Assembly (NCBI GenBank): GCA_035235625.1 | Contig: CP141147.1 | Location: forward strand, 5,011,001 to 5,075,000 | Direction of reading: 5' to 3' | Length of the DNA: 64,000 bases | Source: Saururus chinensis | Lineage: Eukaryota > Streptophyta > Magnoliopsida > Piperales > Saururaceae | Part shown: in pieces, positions 47,221 to 58,507 of the stretch | Layout of the letters: each line of letters begins with the position of its first letter | How positions within the stretch are numbered: the first letter of the stretch is position 1 | Translations under genes and position numbers: made by a program | The notes under the pieces: model-generated | Database searches by the model: none | What the model was told of the DNA's origin: nothing | The model's input: the letters and a program-made list of their open reading frames with translations, nothing else

Positions 47221-48069
47221 AAAATTGGTGTATGATGGTTATTTGAGTAAATGATGATATATATAATGAATGTATGGGGATCCTCATGCCCAAAAAGTGT
47301 TCAAAAGGATGAGGGTCCAATCGAGTGCTGTATGACCCAAAATCCCTCTTGTGGTTTTTCAATTAGATTGCATTGTGACTCTGCAAATCATTGTGATTAC
47401 GAGTTTGACATAATGTGATATTTGACACTTAACTAGTGATAATGGACAATGGATAATAGATGATGATCTTGGTTCTATGATGGATTGTTGATACATGATA
47501 ATTTTAAAATTATTAAAACATTTAATTCCCATGTTGATCATAAATGTTCATGATGGATTACAATGATAGTTATCTTCCTTACTGGTCTTTACTACAATTC
47601 AAAGGTAATGAAGTATCCAGAAAACTTAGGAGTTGATGACGTATAATCACGAGAGAACATCAGAATCAACTTGGGATGAATAAGAAATTTAATTACGAGT
47701 TTGTTTTTCATATGAAGAGTATGATTTGGTTTTATTCAATAGTGTAATAGACTATTCTAGTTTTTAGTAGTTCATTTCATTATGTATTTAAATTAGTATA
47801 TTCTCTAATTAACATCTTGTTGTGCACTGAGCTAATCTAGTTTTTATGAATTAGACAATGTCATGCTTGGGTTCTTTGACACCTATTTATAGATGTTGGG
47901 GTTCGGGGCATGATAGTGTCATAGGCGCTACCTCATCGATGTTGATTTCAATGTCAAACTCATAATTAGGATGAATCACCCATTGTTCGATAAGTAATTG
48001 ACTTTCTGGTGTTTGAGAGAAGATCTCCTCATTAAGGTTGGTGAAGGAGTGATGAAAATGATGAACCAT
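47221..48069. other. Unassigned AT-rich DNA
   Basis: No gene found. GGGGTTCGGGGCATGA near 47900 looks like a degraded LTR 3' end. Confidence 0.35.
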
Positions 48070-48383
48070 TTGTGATTTTGTACTGCCTGATGCATGTAAT
48101 AGTTATTAAGTAGAACTACATTTAAATCCAATTGTATTGAAATAACATCATAGATGTTATCTAATACGTACATAGGCAACCAATGACACAATAAACATTG
48201 GCCTGATTCAAATTAGTTATAAAAATAACTTTTGTTCTAGCCTATGTGCAATAGAGTATTTAAGTTCTGTAGTGCATAGAGGAACATTACAGCTCTTGTA
48301 CATAGATGTCACCGCTCCTGGTTTATTTTAAAAAAATTTATTTACCTAGTATTTTCTGTACGATCTTGGGCCGGGGTGTTACA
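48070..48383 (+). mobile_element. Family-1 LTR 3' fragment
   Basis: Matches 22690-23002: AGAACTAC...CATAGGCAACCAATGACA, TTCTAGCCTATG, GCATAGAGGAAC, then the end GGGCCGGGGTGTTACA at 48383. The 5' two-thirds of the LTR are absent or unrecognisable. Confidence 0.7.
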
Positions 48384-49095
48384 CCCATATACTTAATGGC
48401 TAGCCCAGAAGGACCCCTCTATTTCAGGACTTGCAAAACTTCTTCGTAGGAAAAGCTTTTCAATAAATAGGCTTTGAAGCCCTTCTAGAAACTTTTGAGT
48501 TTGGGGTCCAAGCTGAGGGGATAGGACGTAGACTAATAAAAATTTATTTTATTTTTTTATTTCATATGTATTTATATATGTATTATGTATGCATTTCTTG
48601 CTTCTAAGCTCCTTAAATAACATTTTTCTGCAAAAAATTGCTTATGAGAGCCATTTGAACCTGAAATAACATTTTGATATGAAATGTTATTTAATATTAT
48701 TTTTTAAAATAAACTTAAAATTTCATTTCTCACAAAACCCTCTTCATCAAAAGGGTTATATAAAAAATAACCTTTTAATTTTAATAATTTTAAAATTTAT
48801 TGACCCTTATTTTTTTAATTATTTACTACCATATATATTGGGGCTTTTTATTATTTTTATCTAAAAAAGTAAGTCATTTTAAAAATGAAAGCACATTAAA
48901 AGGGGCTTTTATTTGTGTACGGATTATGCATCCAAACCCAAAACAACTCGCTTTCTAGACGATCCTTGTTTTAAAACCTGGGGTCGAACCGGTTAGACTC
49001 GGACCCGATTTCCTTCTCGGGCAAAAATATTTCTCTACCAAATAAACGGGTTTTCAGTAGTTGAAGACCCGGGCGGGTGATGGATGATCTGCAAC
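48384..49095. other. Intergenic DNA upstream of the SEC20-type gene
   Basis: AT-rich with no gene. It presumably contains the promoter of the next gene, but I could not identify a convincing TATA box. Confidence 0.35.
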
Positions 49096-49362
49096 TCACC
49101 CAATTACACCACTCGGCCTCCAACTCACCCCTTCTTCCCTTCCATCCCTCCTCACCCTTCCAAGCTCTCTCGCATTGGACAAAGCGGCGTCGTGTAGGCC
49201 GGGAAGCTCTGGTGCTTCGCTGACGCGACAAGGAGGCGAAGTCGTGCGGGATTCCCTTCCTCTTTGGGACCCCCGCCCAACCCAATTCTCGAGTCCAAAG
49301 TCCCGAATCTGCTCGGATCCCCAAACCTCTCCTTGGGTTCTCACTGGCATTTGCGGATCATA
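49096..49362 (+). other. Probable 5' UTR exon of the SEC20-type gene
   Basis: GC-richer, pyrimidine-rich stretch ending ATCATA|GTAAGA at 49362/49363, a good splice donor. The first coding exon has an acceptor directly before it (CCCTGTAG|GTTATG, 50520/50521), so an untranslated first exon is required. The 5' boundary is a guess and the intron (49363-50520) is inferred. Confidence 0.5.
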
Positions 49363-50523
49363 GTAAGAAATTTTGATCTTGCCCAAATTCCCAATTTTTT
49401 GCTGGCTATTTTTTTTTATCTAGTTTTTGGTTTCTGATTCACGATTTATCTCCGATACAGATCCTGTTGACATGTTTTGTGGGGAGTTCTTGAACTAGTT
49501 CTTTCTGCTTGGAATTAAATTTTGTGTTTTTTTTAGGGTGGCTGGGAGAAGTAAATATTTCGTTTTTGCTGGCTGTTTCTCACAAAATCCGTTTCTGCGT
49601 TCTGTTTTCCCGAAATTTGAATTTGTCCGACCTCAGGATTTCTGAATCACAAAATCCCCGAAATGTATATCTTACGCGTCAATTATTGCTTTGTGGTTTC
49701 ATTTACTGTCTGCCAGATTTAAGAATGCTACTGGTAAGTCTTTATTTTGAACCAGTAAGATGTCTGATTATCTGGTTGGTTATGTTTATAATTTTCTTTG
49801 TCATAAGAAATAGTATATGGCAAGCGGAGATATTGAATAAACTGATTATGGTATACTGGGGAGGGAAGCTGAAAATTGTCTGTGCTGCAACAAAAATGGA
49901 GCCTTTCCCTTTATGGGTTCTCTTCCAGTCCATAAAGTGCTGCAACAAAGTGCCTCATCTCTCTTTCAGTCCGTTCTGCCTGCCCCTTCTTCACAGGCAC
50001 AATGCCTCAGCTTTAGAGGGACCTGCTGTCCAGCTTCTAGATGGCTTCCTCGTGTCTTCCCTTGCCTCCACCTCTCCCTCCTGGTGTTGGCCATAAAGTT
50101 TACCCTTACCAAGGTCCTGGAGATGGTACTCCTCCATGCCATACACCAGAGCTGTTGGTACCGGCATCAAGAAGAACTTTTCCATATGCTTGACTGAGAT
50201 TGCCCAATTTAGTACTGGTCTTCTTTGAGGTCCTCTATCTCTATCTTGCTCCTTGCTTTTCTCCCTTATTATGTTTTTTCACCCCATAAATGAATCACTA
50301 TCCCTTGATTTGGAATTGGAAAAACAATTTTTTGGCACGTGTTGTTAGATTGTTGATGATGCCCGTGATGAAAGAAGTCTCTAGTGCATATTTGAGAAGC
50401 ACCTGCAGGTCACGAGTATTGCTTTGCATGATTATATTACAATAAGGCTACGGGAGATTGTTTTTGCCTTTCATTTGTTTTTTCCCTTATGGCTATAATA
50501 TTTTTTAATTTTCCCTGTAGGTT

Positions 50524-53413
50524 ATGATGGATGAGGTTGTAGATGCAGTTGTCAAGGTGACAGAAGAATGGGATCAAATGTTTGTGCAGACCCAAGAGCA
50601 CGTAAAGAAAATTGGTAACTGTGGGAAGTCAGGAAAGGGTACAGAAGAAGCAAATTTTCTTCCTAGATTGAATGGTGCTGCACAAGATGGATTGGCTGTT
50701 CTGCGGTCCTTGCAGTTTAGACTTGATCTTCTAGCCCAACAGCTCCCAAGTGAGGAAGAGATAGAGGCTGCTCAGGCCAAATTGAAACAATGGACGGAGC
50801 AATATCAGAGGTTGTGATTTCGTTTTTTAAGGAATTGCATTGGTGTTTTACGATTGAATTCTACTTTCGGCTTCATTGCGACATATCTATGTTACTCTGT
50901 CTTGTGTTTGATGGTTTTGGGTTATGCTTCAGTTTGCATGTGAGCTTGAGGAATGCAAATTTGCAAGCCAAGGCCAACATCAGAAAAGCTGCTCAGGAGG
51001 AGGTAATTTTAGTTGTTATGCTCATGACATCTGTTTAGCGCCATAGGCATTCTCCTTGTTTGTTGTGAAGGAAATTTGTTACTTTCTCCATTGCAATTGG
51101 AGTTCTGTCAAATTATTGTTTCAATGCCCTTTTGCCCCTGTATCTAAAATGGTGATCTGGACGTAACAGAGGGAACTTCTTCTAGGAGCTGGAGAGGAAT
51201 CTACTGTTAGAAGGCGCAATCTACAGTATGTGATCATATTTTCCATTCATTGCGTAGACTTATTTATATAACAGGCAGTGTATATGTTTATTTCTAACCA
51301 TGAGATGATATTCTCAGAGAAATGTTACTTAACTTTGAGTAAATTGTAATATTGTTACTACTATATATATGCCATTCCAAGCAACTTTGCCATCTTGAAG
51401 TTTATACAGGTTATTAAGATTGTTTTGTAATTGTGTGTTAAGATAGTTTTGTGCTTGTGTTTTATCCTTCTGTAACATTTCTATAAGTTTTAGTTTCTCT
51501 GGTGATAAGAAATGTAATGATCCCTTAGGAGGAATTGTTTTCCTTTTGGATCTCAACTTTCTGTGATGCTCTTAATGATTTTGTCATGTAGGACAAAGGC
51601 TGGAATGACATCTGCTGCAGAAAGCATCACTGAAAGCCTTCGCCGCACTCGTCAGTTGATGGTTCAGGTAGTATTGTTATGGCTTAAGTTCAGCCATATT
51701 TAAGTGAAAACTTTTGTACTTGTTACTTGTTTAATCATACTATATTTGCAACATCAAAAATTTTCCAGGAGGTGGAAAGAAGTACCAATACATTTTCAAC
51801 TTTTGGTAAGTCGATCATGCTATATTTGTTATTTGTTTAGAGCTTTTTTTTATAAAAAAGTTGGGTCATCTCTGAACCGAAATGCTAATTCCATCATATG
51901 AAATGAGAGATGTATTATGGGTTATCAATGTCACTTACATGTATATCATAGGTTTTTTGCATGTAAACCCTTTTTTTAGGTCTTTAGCTTCCTTCCTTGA
52001 TTGTCCTAAACCCACCAAATGCATGAAGCTTTGCCCATTTGGTTTCAGGGAAAAAGATAGCATTCGGTTTTTGGTTATAAATAAACTTGCAATAGGGCTG
52101 GGAATCGGGTCGGGTCAAATCGGGTAGGGTTGGCCTTGACCCTCATTGAAATTGGGTCGGGTCATGACCTGACTTTATTTTTAAATTGGGTCAAAAATTC
52201 AAACCCTAACCCTACTTGAGTCGGGTCGGGTATATGGGTAACTCTTCTTTTTTTCCCAAATTTTTTTGTTAGACTTGTATTATATACGTTCTCTTTGCAA
52301 AAGGCAAACACAAATAAAATTAAATATATTAAAATATTAATTTATAATGTTTGGTTCTTTGGATAATTTGTGGAGGATACTTTTTTTTGTAGTAGCCATC
52401 AACGAAGACCTTAGAGGTATAATGTTGTATTCCTCCATTCTAAGCGAATGATAATAAAACAGACCTTCAACGTTTGTTTACTCATGATTAACCTACAACA
52501 AAATATGATATATTTTCATTTCATTCACCACACCTAAAATAATAACAGAAAAGAAATTAAATTATATATAAATTAACCATATTTTGAAGATACTAAATGG
52601 ATGTTTACTACAAAGCAAAATATATGTGATCACATCTATGCTCCAAACATCTTATTTATGCCTAAATTTATGTTTAAGCACCTCTAGTTCAACATAGTAT
52701 GCACTAAATAAATACTATAATATTAGTATAAATAAGTCTAATAGACCAACACTATAATAATAGGGTTTTTTATTATTTATTGTCGGGTGCAGGTCGGGTT
52801 CGACCTGACCCTAAATTCAAAACTGGTCAAGAGCCTAAACCTTGACCCTAACCCTACCTGAAGTTGGGTTGGGTTGGATTTTCCCAGCCCTAACTTGCAG
52901 GGGCAAAAATTTGTTAAAATGTGAAGCATTGTTCATCTCTTCCTTTATATTTACCACTTTATATGAAAAGGTATTTTTTGTTTAGATGAATCGACAAGTG
53001 TCCTAAGAAAGGCAGAAAGTGAGTTTAAAGGACACCGTTCATTACTGATGCGAACAAGACGTTTGCTCACATCTATGAGACGGCAAGATGTCCTTGACAG
53101 GTAACTTTTAAAACATCAACTTATTGAGTAATGCAATTGTTGAAGATGGCTGCCTGATGAAAAGGTTTTTCTCAACAGATTGATACTTGTACTAGGCTTT
53201 CTCATTTTTATCTCTGCGGTTCTTTTTGTTGTCTCCAAGCGGATTGGATTGCTAAGGTTGCAGAGGAAACTAACAGCTGCTGTTAGGTCCGGCTCAATTG
53301 GAATTGAAAATATTGCACAAGGTGTTGCAACTTTAGGTGCTGAGGATGGTCTGGTACAAGAAATGTTTGCACCTCCAGTGGGCATTCAAGCAAATATGCA
53401 TGACGAGCTTTGA
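50524..53413 (+). CDS. SEC20: SEC20-type Qb-SNARE, 7 coding exons, 291 aa, C-terminal HDEL
   Basis: Sec20 is an ER membrane SNARE that, with Use1, Ufe1/Syp81 and Sec22, drives fusion of Golgi-derived COPI vesicles with the ER. Coding exons: 50524-50810, 50933-51002, 51170-51225, 51592-51667, 51769-51805, 52986-53100 and 53179-53413. All introns are GT-AG, and the 876 joined bases stay in frame to TGA. Residues 1-95 are a helical N-terminal region (start MMDEVVDAVVKV). Then come SLRNANLQAKANIRKAAQ (about 100-117), ELLLGAGEESTVRRRNLQ, and the SNARE region TKAGMTSAAESITESLRRTR to the conserved RRQDVLDR (about 139-214). One membrane helix, LILVLGFLIFISAVLFVVS, lies at 215-233. A ~58-residue lumenal tail ends MHDEL, an ER-retrieval signal as in yeast Sec20p. 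Length fits plant Sec20 proteins. The exon 2 acceptor at 50932 was chosen by conservation; sites 7 or 17 bases on also exist. Intron 5 holds a hAT element. Confidence 0.92.
52093..52892. mobile_element. Non-autonomous hAT (800 bp) in SEC20 intron 5
   Basis: Termini TAGGGCTGGGAATCGGGTCG and TTGGATTTTCCCAGCCCTA are inverted, with 8-bp duplications ACTTGCAA (52085-52092) and ACTTGCAG (52893-52900), a 7 of 8 match. GGGTCGGGT/ACCCTACCC subterminal words; AT-rich centre without a gene. It makes intron 5 (51806-52985) 1180 bases long, against ~380 without it. Confidence 0.88.
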
Positions 53414-53656
53414 ATCATCCTGTATGGCAGTATGTATGCTGTATGCTAATGTCTTGGTCAAAGGCTCTGCCTCTTAAAGTTCTTTACACAAGGTGTTTCA
53501 ACGTTAGGTGCACGTTCAAGAAATGTTTGCAATTCAGGTAAGAGGAATTCAAGCAAATTTGCATGACCAACTTTGAACCCACATGTTTGGCTGTTTTGAC
53601 CATCATGTCCTGGTAAAAGCATCTGCCTCTAAGTTCTATGTGCAAGGTGTGGCAAC
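53315..53656. repeat. Tandem duplication of the SEC20 terminal exon and 3' UTR
   Basis: Copy 1 starts in the coding exon at 53315 (GCACAAGGTGTTGCAAC) and includes the stop codon and the GGTCAAAGGCTCTGCCTCT of the 3' flank. Copy 2 follows from about 53487 (ACACAAGGTGTTTCAACGTT), and the stub of a third begins at about 53640 (GTGCAAGGTGTGGCAAC). Periods are about 172 and 154 bases. Copy 2 lacks the central GAGGATGGTCTGGTA region and its terminal codons read HDQL before TGA. Confidence 0.87.
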
Positions 53657-55282
53657 CTCGTGCAGTGCGGAGGAGATGCTCCCCTATGATGTGATTAGGG
53701 AGATAGGACTGACAGGGGTGACACTCTGGAGGTGGAGAAGGGGAGTGGTGCTAATGCCAAGACCAAGGCCAATCATTTGCTGAATTTTTTGAAGGAGAAA
53801 GAATGGCATGTTGCTTCTTATTCTCACATTTTATACCAAGAAATTAATTTTTCTTTTAATCATACACTAGATACAATGTTATTATCATTCTGCCAGGCTA
53901 GCCTAGTTGAGCTGGTCGAATCTCTTTGAATTGTCTAAATGCTAGTTGTATCGTTGTCTGGTGCTCATATGTTCGTATGTTATATAATCAATTATGAGTA
54001 ATTCTGTTAACACTGGGAGGTTGTGGCATCAGTGTGCAATTGACAGTAACTTTTGGAGTCTTGTCTTCTTGCTTTGTTGGCCTATATCTTGTTTCTTGCG
54101 AAGACTATCTGACTTTTAGAATAAACAAGGGATATTGGCATGAACCTCAAGAAAATGAAAGAAATTGTCACTAGCGCGGGTGAAGAAATTGTGCCTCTTT
54201 CTTTCTCGTTCTTCTTCCCCCCGGTCCTTCTCTCTCCCCTCCCTTCCACCTCGTTTGCCTGTTGCCTTCTCCTTCGGTTGTTGCATGTGCCTAGCATGGA
54301 CCAGGCGGACACCCGACTACCTCCACTGCACCTTCTCCCACCATTGTAGCCATGACGGGTAAGTTGTGGACGACATATAAGGTTAGGTCGTTAACGTGGT
54401 TGTGGCCTGACTGTGTCAAGAAAAAAGTTGTTAATTTTTTAACCTCAAATTAATCCTCACTAGACGATTTTTGTGGACTATGTGATGTATTTTTGTGGAC
54501 TATGTGATGTGTATAGCATCTTTCATACTTTGGTGTTCGCACGCCATCATGTGGGGGCATGTGGTTTAGATTAGTTTAGATCCTTGGAGAGTGCATTTTA
54601 GCATCACATGATGGTAAATAATAGGATGAATAGTTTGTAACCCCTTGTTTTATGTTTTAGCCAGCCCACCCCGTTTATACACCGGCAATAGATATTTAGC
54701 AATGTATTAAGAGGGGTGAGCTGGCTAAAACAACACTTTTTTTATAATAAAAAAATAAGTCAAATTTGATAACATGAAAACTTAATTTGGTATAGAGAAA
54801 ATAAAGTACGGATATCAGCTTATATATTAAGAAGAGTTTTTCATGTGATTAGCATGTCCGCCATCGATCTTATCTATTACTCTCTTACATAAAGTGGCTC
54901 ATTGTTAGAAAAGAGGACGAAAAACTCTTTATAAGAAAAGAGGACGAAAAGCTCATTGTTAGAAAGGAGGGCGAAAAGCTCTTTATATTGCATAATTCAT
55001 GCAATTGGACACTCGTATTGATCACTCATGTAAGTGCACTCACAGCGGGTTTGAATGCGTGGGAAAGTGGCCGTAACAGAACGTTTCTTTCCTGCTCCGA
55101 AGAAACATGGTGTTCAGCAGCAACAGTGTCGATTTGTCTGAAAGGCGGAGCAAAGCGTCTTTGGCAGGCAGAGCTGCCCAATTCCCTTTCTTATGCTCTC
55201 ACTGTTTTTGTTTTCCTTTCTGTGCACTCAGCCAATGTAGCCTGACCCTCATGGGCTCTTGATGAGGCGCACGGAATGAAAG
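53657..55282. other. Intergenic DNA between the SEC20 and PPR genes
   Basis: No further gene found. Includes a 22-bp tandem duplicate (54468-54511, TTTTTGTGGACTATGTGATG), a 27-bp triplet array (54907-54987) and a pyrimidine-rich patch at 54190-54350. The last few hundred bases before 55283 should hold the PPR promoter; no clear TATA box was identified. Confidence 0.5.
54907..54987. repeat. 27-bp tandem repeat, three units
   Basis: Units at 54907, 54934 and 54961, consensus AGAAAAGAGGACGAAAAGCT followed by CTTTATA, differing at a few positions. About 300 bases upstream of the PPR start codon. Confidence 0.92.
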
Positions 55283-58200
55283 ATGAGGCCAAGTCTCAAC
55301 CTTGGCGCCTTATTACTTCCGATTCAAGTCAAAAGATTTCCCCTTCTCTATTCCTCTAAATTCCAAAGCATTCATCTTTCTGCCTTCTACAACGGCCGCA
55401 ACAGCCATCCTGCCAAGAATGGTGGTTCAGTTACTTTTGTGAAGATCCCTCTGAAGAACCCAGTTCCGAGTGCAGCCAGTGATGCTAGCTCTCTGTTTCA
55501 AGTGATTAAGGACATTATTGGTTCTGAAAACCTCAGCATTGAAAAAATTACGCCTGAAATATCAGAGCATGGGACCATTGGGGCAGCAGCTTCGGAATTC
55601 CGGCGGGGGAGAGATAGTAGCTCAGCTGTTCGTGGAAATTCCAGTGAGGGAAGCCTGGGTGGACATTTTGAAGAAACAAGGCATGGAACGGAAAAATCTG
55701 AACTGACCCAGTTGCTGGATTCTCAAGTAGAAGACATCAGCCCCATGGTTCATAAAATTACTGAGATTGTACGGTCCAATGCCCCAGTAATTCCAATGGA
55801 GGATGCCTTGGAGAGTTCTGGTTTCGCATTTAATTCAGAGATTGTGGAGAAGGTATTGAAAAGATGCTTCAAGGTGGGGCATTTAGCTCTTCGTTTCTTC
55901 AACTGGGTCAGGTTTCGACCTGAGTTTCGTCATACTACGGCTACTTACAATACTATGATATACATAGCTGGGGAGGCCAAGGAATTTGGCTTGGTCAAGA
56001 AGTTGTGTGAAGAAATGGAAGCAGAGTCATGCGCTAAAGACATTAAAACATGGACTATCATTATTTCGCATTATGGGAAAGCAAATATGGTTGGAGAAGC
56101 TTTGTTGTCTTTTGATAAAATGAAGAAATTCGGTTTCGAACCTGATGAAGCAGTTTACAAATTGATCATTTGCAGCCTTTGTAATGTTGGGAAAGCTGAA
56201 ATTGCAGCAGAGTTCTATAAGGAGATGGTGTCGAAAAACATGGAAGTGGACATGAGATTGTATAAATTACTTATGAAGTGCTTATCCAAATCAGGAGATG
56301 TTGCAATGGCTCGATTTATTGGTGATGACATGCTGAAAGCTGCACAAATTCCTCCCAGCGAGATTTATTATTGTTTAATGATGAGTTTTTGTGTTGCAGG
56401 AAAAGTTGAAGATGCTCTAGAATTGTTTCCGGAAATGAAACAGAAAAATGTATCTTTTAATTTGGAACATTTCAATGTTATCTTGGAAGGGCTTTGTAAA
56501 GCGAATCGAGTTTCTGATGCCTTAGAGCTTGTTGATATATTAAAAGAAAAGGATGCAGTTGATGAGAGGATCTATGGACATATTGTTAGTTTGTACCTGA
56601 GAAAAAATGATGTCACGAAGGCCTTTGAAACATTTAAGACCATGAAGGAACTAGGGTACTTACCCATGGCTTCTACTTATACTGAGATGATCCAACATCT
56701 CTTCAAATTGAAGAACTATGAAAAAGCTAACCAATTGTATGATGAGATGCTGCATAAGGAGATCAAACCCGATGTTGTTACCATAACAGCAGTTGTTGCA
56801 GGTCATGTCCGTCAAAATCATCTTCATAAAGCCTCAGAAGCCTTTCATGGTATAATAAAGGATGGTATTAAACCTACTTGGAAATTTTATTCAGTGTATA
56901 TTAAGGAGTTATGTAGAGCTAGAAAACCATGTGAGGCTTTCAAGATTTTGCAGAAAATGTGTAATGATAACATAAATCCTGGGGATGTATTGTTTCAGCT
57001 GGTTAAATCTTCATTGGAGAAGAATGGTGAATTACAGAAAGTAGCGAACCTCAAGAAAATGATGAGAGCGTTTCAAGTAGATGATCAGATGTCCAACATG
57101 CCAGGTAACTTTGTTGGCTCTGATTTCCCTTTTGAAAAGGCCCAAGTAGCTGTTGAAATGTCTCATTGTTCAATGAGAAATGATTTGGGCCCTGATCAAA
57201 TGTCGCCGGTTTCTATTTTAGAGCATTTGGAGAAGGAAGGTAACGTATGTGACATCGAAAAAATTTGTAAAATTATTTCCTCTTCCAAAGACTGGGCATC
57301 AATGAAAGAAGAATTAAGTAAGAACTCAGTGTGTTTCACACCTGAGCTTGTGTTAGAAGTTATTCGTAACTGCCAGAGACATGGGCATTCTGCTCTACGA
57401 TTTTTCAAATGGGTGGAACACCAAGATGGCTACAATCATACATCAGATACCTACAACATTGTAATTAAAATTGCTGGAAGTGCTAAAGATTTTAAATGTA
57501 TGAGAACTCTTTATATTGAAATGAAAAGAAAAGGATTACCTGTGACAGCAAATACGTGGAGCATCATGATTGCACAGTATGGTCGAGCTGGTCTTACTGA
57601 GATGGCTTTTAAGAAGTTTAATGAAATGAAGCATGATGGCTACAAGCCTAATGGCAGTACGTATAAATACTTGGTCATGTTTCTTTGTGGAAGAAAAGGT
57701 CGCAAGGTAGGCAAAGCTATGCAAATCTTTGAGGAAATGTTGGGCACGGGTCACTTGCCAGATAAAGAACTTGTTGAGGTATATCTTGGTTGTTTGTGTG
57801 AAACAGGGATGTCATCTAATGCTAGAAGAAATGTTGAATCTCTTTGCAAGAGAGGCTTCCCAATTCAATTTGGATATTCTTTACTAATTAGAGCTTTATC
57901 GCGAGCTGGAAGACTGGACGAAGCTCTAGAATTAGAAGGCGAGATTGAGGCCTTAGGATGTAAGGTGGATCAGTATATATATGGTAGCCTCATTCATGGA
58001 TTATTGAGAGGAGGACGGGTGGATGAGGCCCTGCAGAAGGTGGAAACAATGAAACAGGTGGGAAATGGGCCTACTGTCCACGTGCATACAGCTTTCATTG
58101 TCCACTATCTTAAGGAGGGAGACTTTGAAAAAGCTTTCCAAGTATACGATGAGATGAAGAAAGCAGGCTGTGAACCAACTGTAGTAACTTACTCTGCTTT

Positions 58201-58507
58201 GATTCGTGGTTATCTAAACAAAGAAATGGTTGCTGAGGCATGGAACATTTTTAACCAAATGAAGTCTGAAGGACCAACACCAGATTTTAAAACTTACTCT
58301 ATGTTATTGGATTGTTTGTGTAAAATAGGGCGCTCTGAAGAAGCACTTCCTCTACTATCTGAAATGTTGAATTGTGGAATTCTTCCCAGTAATTTTAACT
58401 TCAGAACAGTCTTCTTTGGTCTGAATAGAGAAGCCAAGCCCGATTTAGCACGCCTTGTAATGCAGCAAAAATGGGATCTTAAAAGGCGAAGAATGGTATT
58501 TTTATAA
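55283..58507 (+). CDS. P-class pentatricopeptide repeat protein, 1074 aa, probably mitochondrial
   Basis: A single uninterrupted exon, as is usual for plant PPR genes. PPR proteins are helical-hairpin RNA-binding proteins that act in organelle RNA processing, stability or translation. Residues 1-~45 (MRPSLNLGALLLPIQVKRFP) are basic and hydroxylated with few acids, like a mitochondrial presequence. Two repeat blocks follow: about 221-595 (starting TYNTMIYIAGEAKEFGLVKK) and 723-1045 (starting TYNIVIKIAGSAKDF), each with 35-residue motifs such as VVTYSALIRGYLNKEMVAEA. Each block is preceded by a matching segment, VLKRCFKVGHLALRFFNWV (191-209) and VIRNCQRHGHSALRFFKWV (693-711), so the protein is an internal duplication of one module. 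No E, DYW or SMR domain at the C-terminus (KWDLKRRRMVFL), so P-class. Length and two-block layout resemble Arabidopsis At5g06400; that match is from memory. The ATG at 55276 is in another frame. Confidence 0.95.
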   Translation: MRPSLNLGALLLPIQVKRFPLLYSSKFQSIHLSAFYNGRNSHPAKNGGSVTFVKIPLKNPVPSAASDASSLFQVIKDIIGSENLSIEKITPEISEHGTIGAAASEFRRGRDSSSAVRGNSSEGSLGGHFEETRHGTEKSELTQLLDSQVEDISPMVHKITEIVRSNAPVIPMEDALESSGFAFNSEIVEKVLKRCFKVGHLALRFFNWVRFRPEFRHTTATYNTMIYIAGEAKEFGLVKKLCEEMEAESCAKDIKTWTIIISHYGKANMVGEALLSFDKMKKFGFEPDEAVYKLIICSLCNVGKAEIAAEFYKEMVSKNMEVDMRLYKLLMKCLSKSGDVAMARFIGDDMLKAAQIPPSEIYYCLMMSFCVAGKVEDALELFPEMKQKNVSFNLEHFNVILEGLCKANRVSDALELVDILKEKDAVDERIYGHIVSLYLRKNDVTKAFETFKTMKELGYLPMASTYTEMIQHLFKLKNYEKANQLYDEMLHKEIKPDVVTITAVVAGHVRQNHLHKASEAFHGIIKDGIKPTWKFYSVYIKELCRARKPCEAFKILQKMCNDNINPGDVLFQLVKSSLEKNGELQKVANLKKMMRAFQVDDQMSNMPGNFVGSDFPFEKAQVAVEMSHCSMRNDLGPDQMSPVSILEHLEKEGNVCDIEKICKIISSSKDWASMKEELSKNSVCFTPELVLEVIRNCQRHGHSALRFFKWVEHQDGYNHTSDTYNIVIKIAGSAKDFKCMRTLYIEMKRKGLPVTANTWSIMIAQYGRAGLTEMAFKKFNEMKHDGYKPNGSTYKYLVMFLCGRKGRKVGKAMQIFEEMLGTGHLPDKELVEVYLGCLCETGMSSNARRNVESLCKRGFPIQFGYSLLIRALSRAGRLDEALELEGEIEALGCKVDQYIYGSLIHGLLRGGRVDEALQKVETMKQVGNGPTVHVHTAFIVHYLKEGDFEKAFQVYDEMKKAGCEPTVVTYSALIRGYLNKEMVAEAWNIFNQMKSEGPTPDFKTYSMLLDCLCKIGRSEEALPLLSEMLNCGILPSNFNFRTVFFGLNREAKPDLARLVMQQKWDLKRRRMVFL

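Noticed and set aside
49509..50197. Open frames of 195 and 94 codons before the SEC20 start
   Set aside because: They lie in the inferred 5' intron, lack domains, and the conserved protein starts at 50524 after a good splice acceptor.
54140..54362. Short open frames with hydrophobic runs
   Set aside because: Low-complexity pyrimidine-rich DNA read in several frames; no family match.
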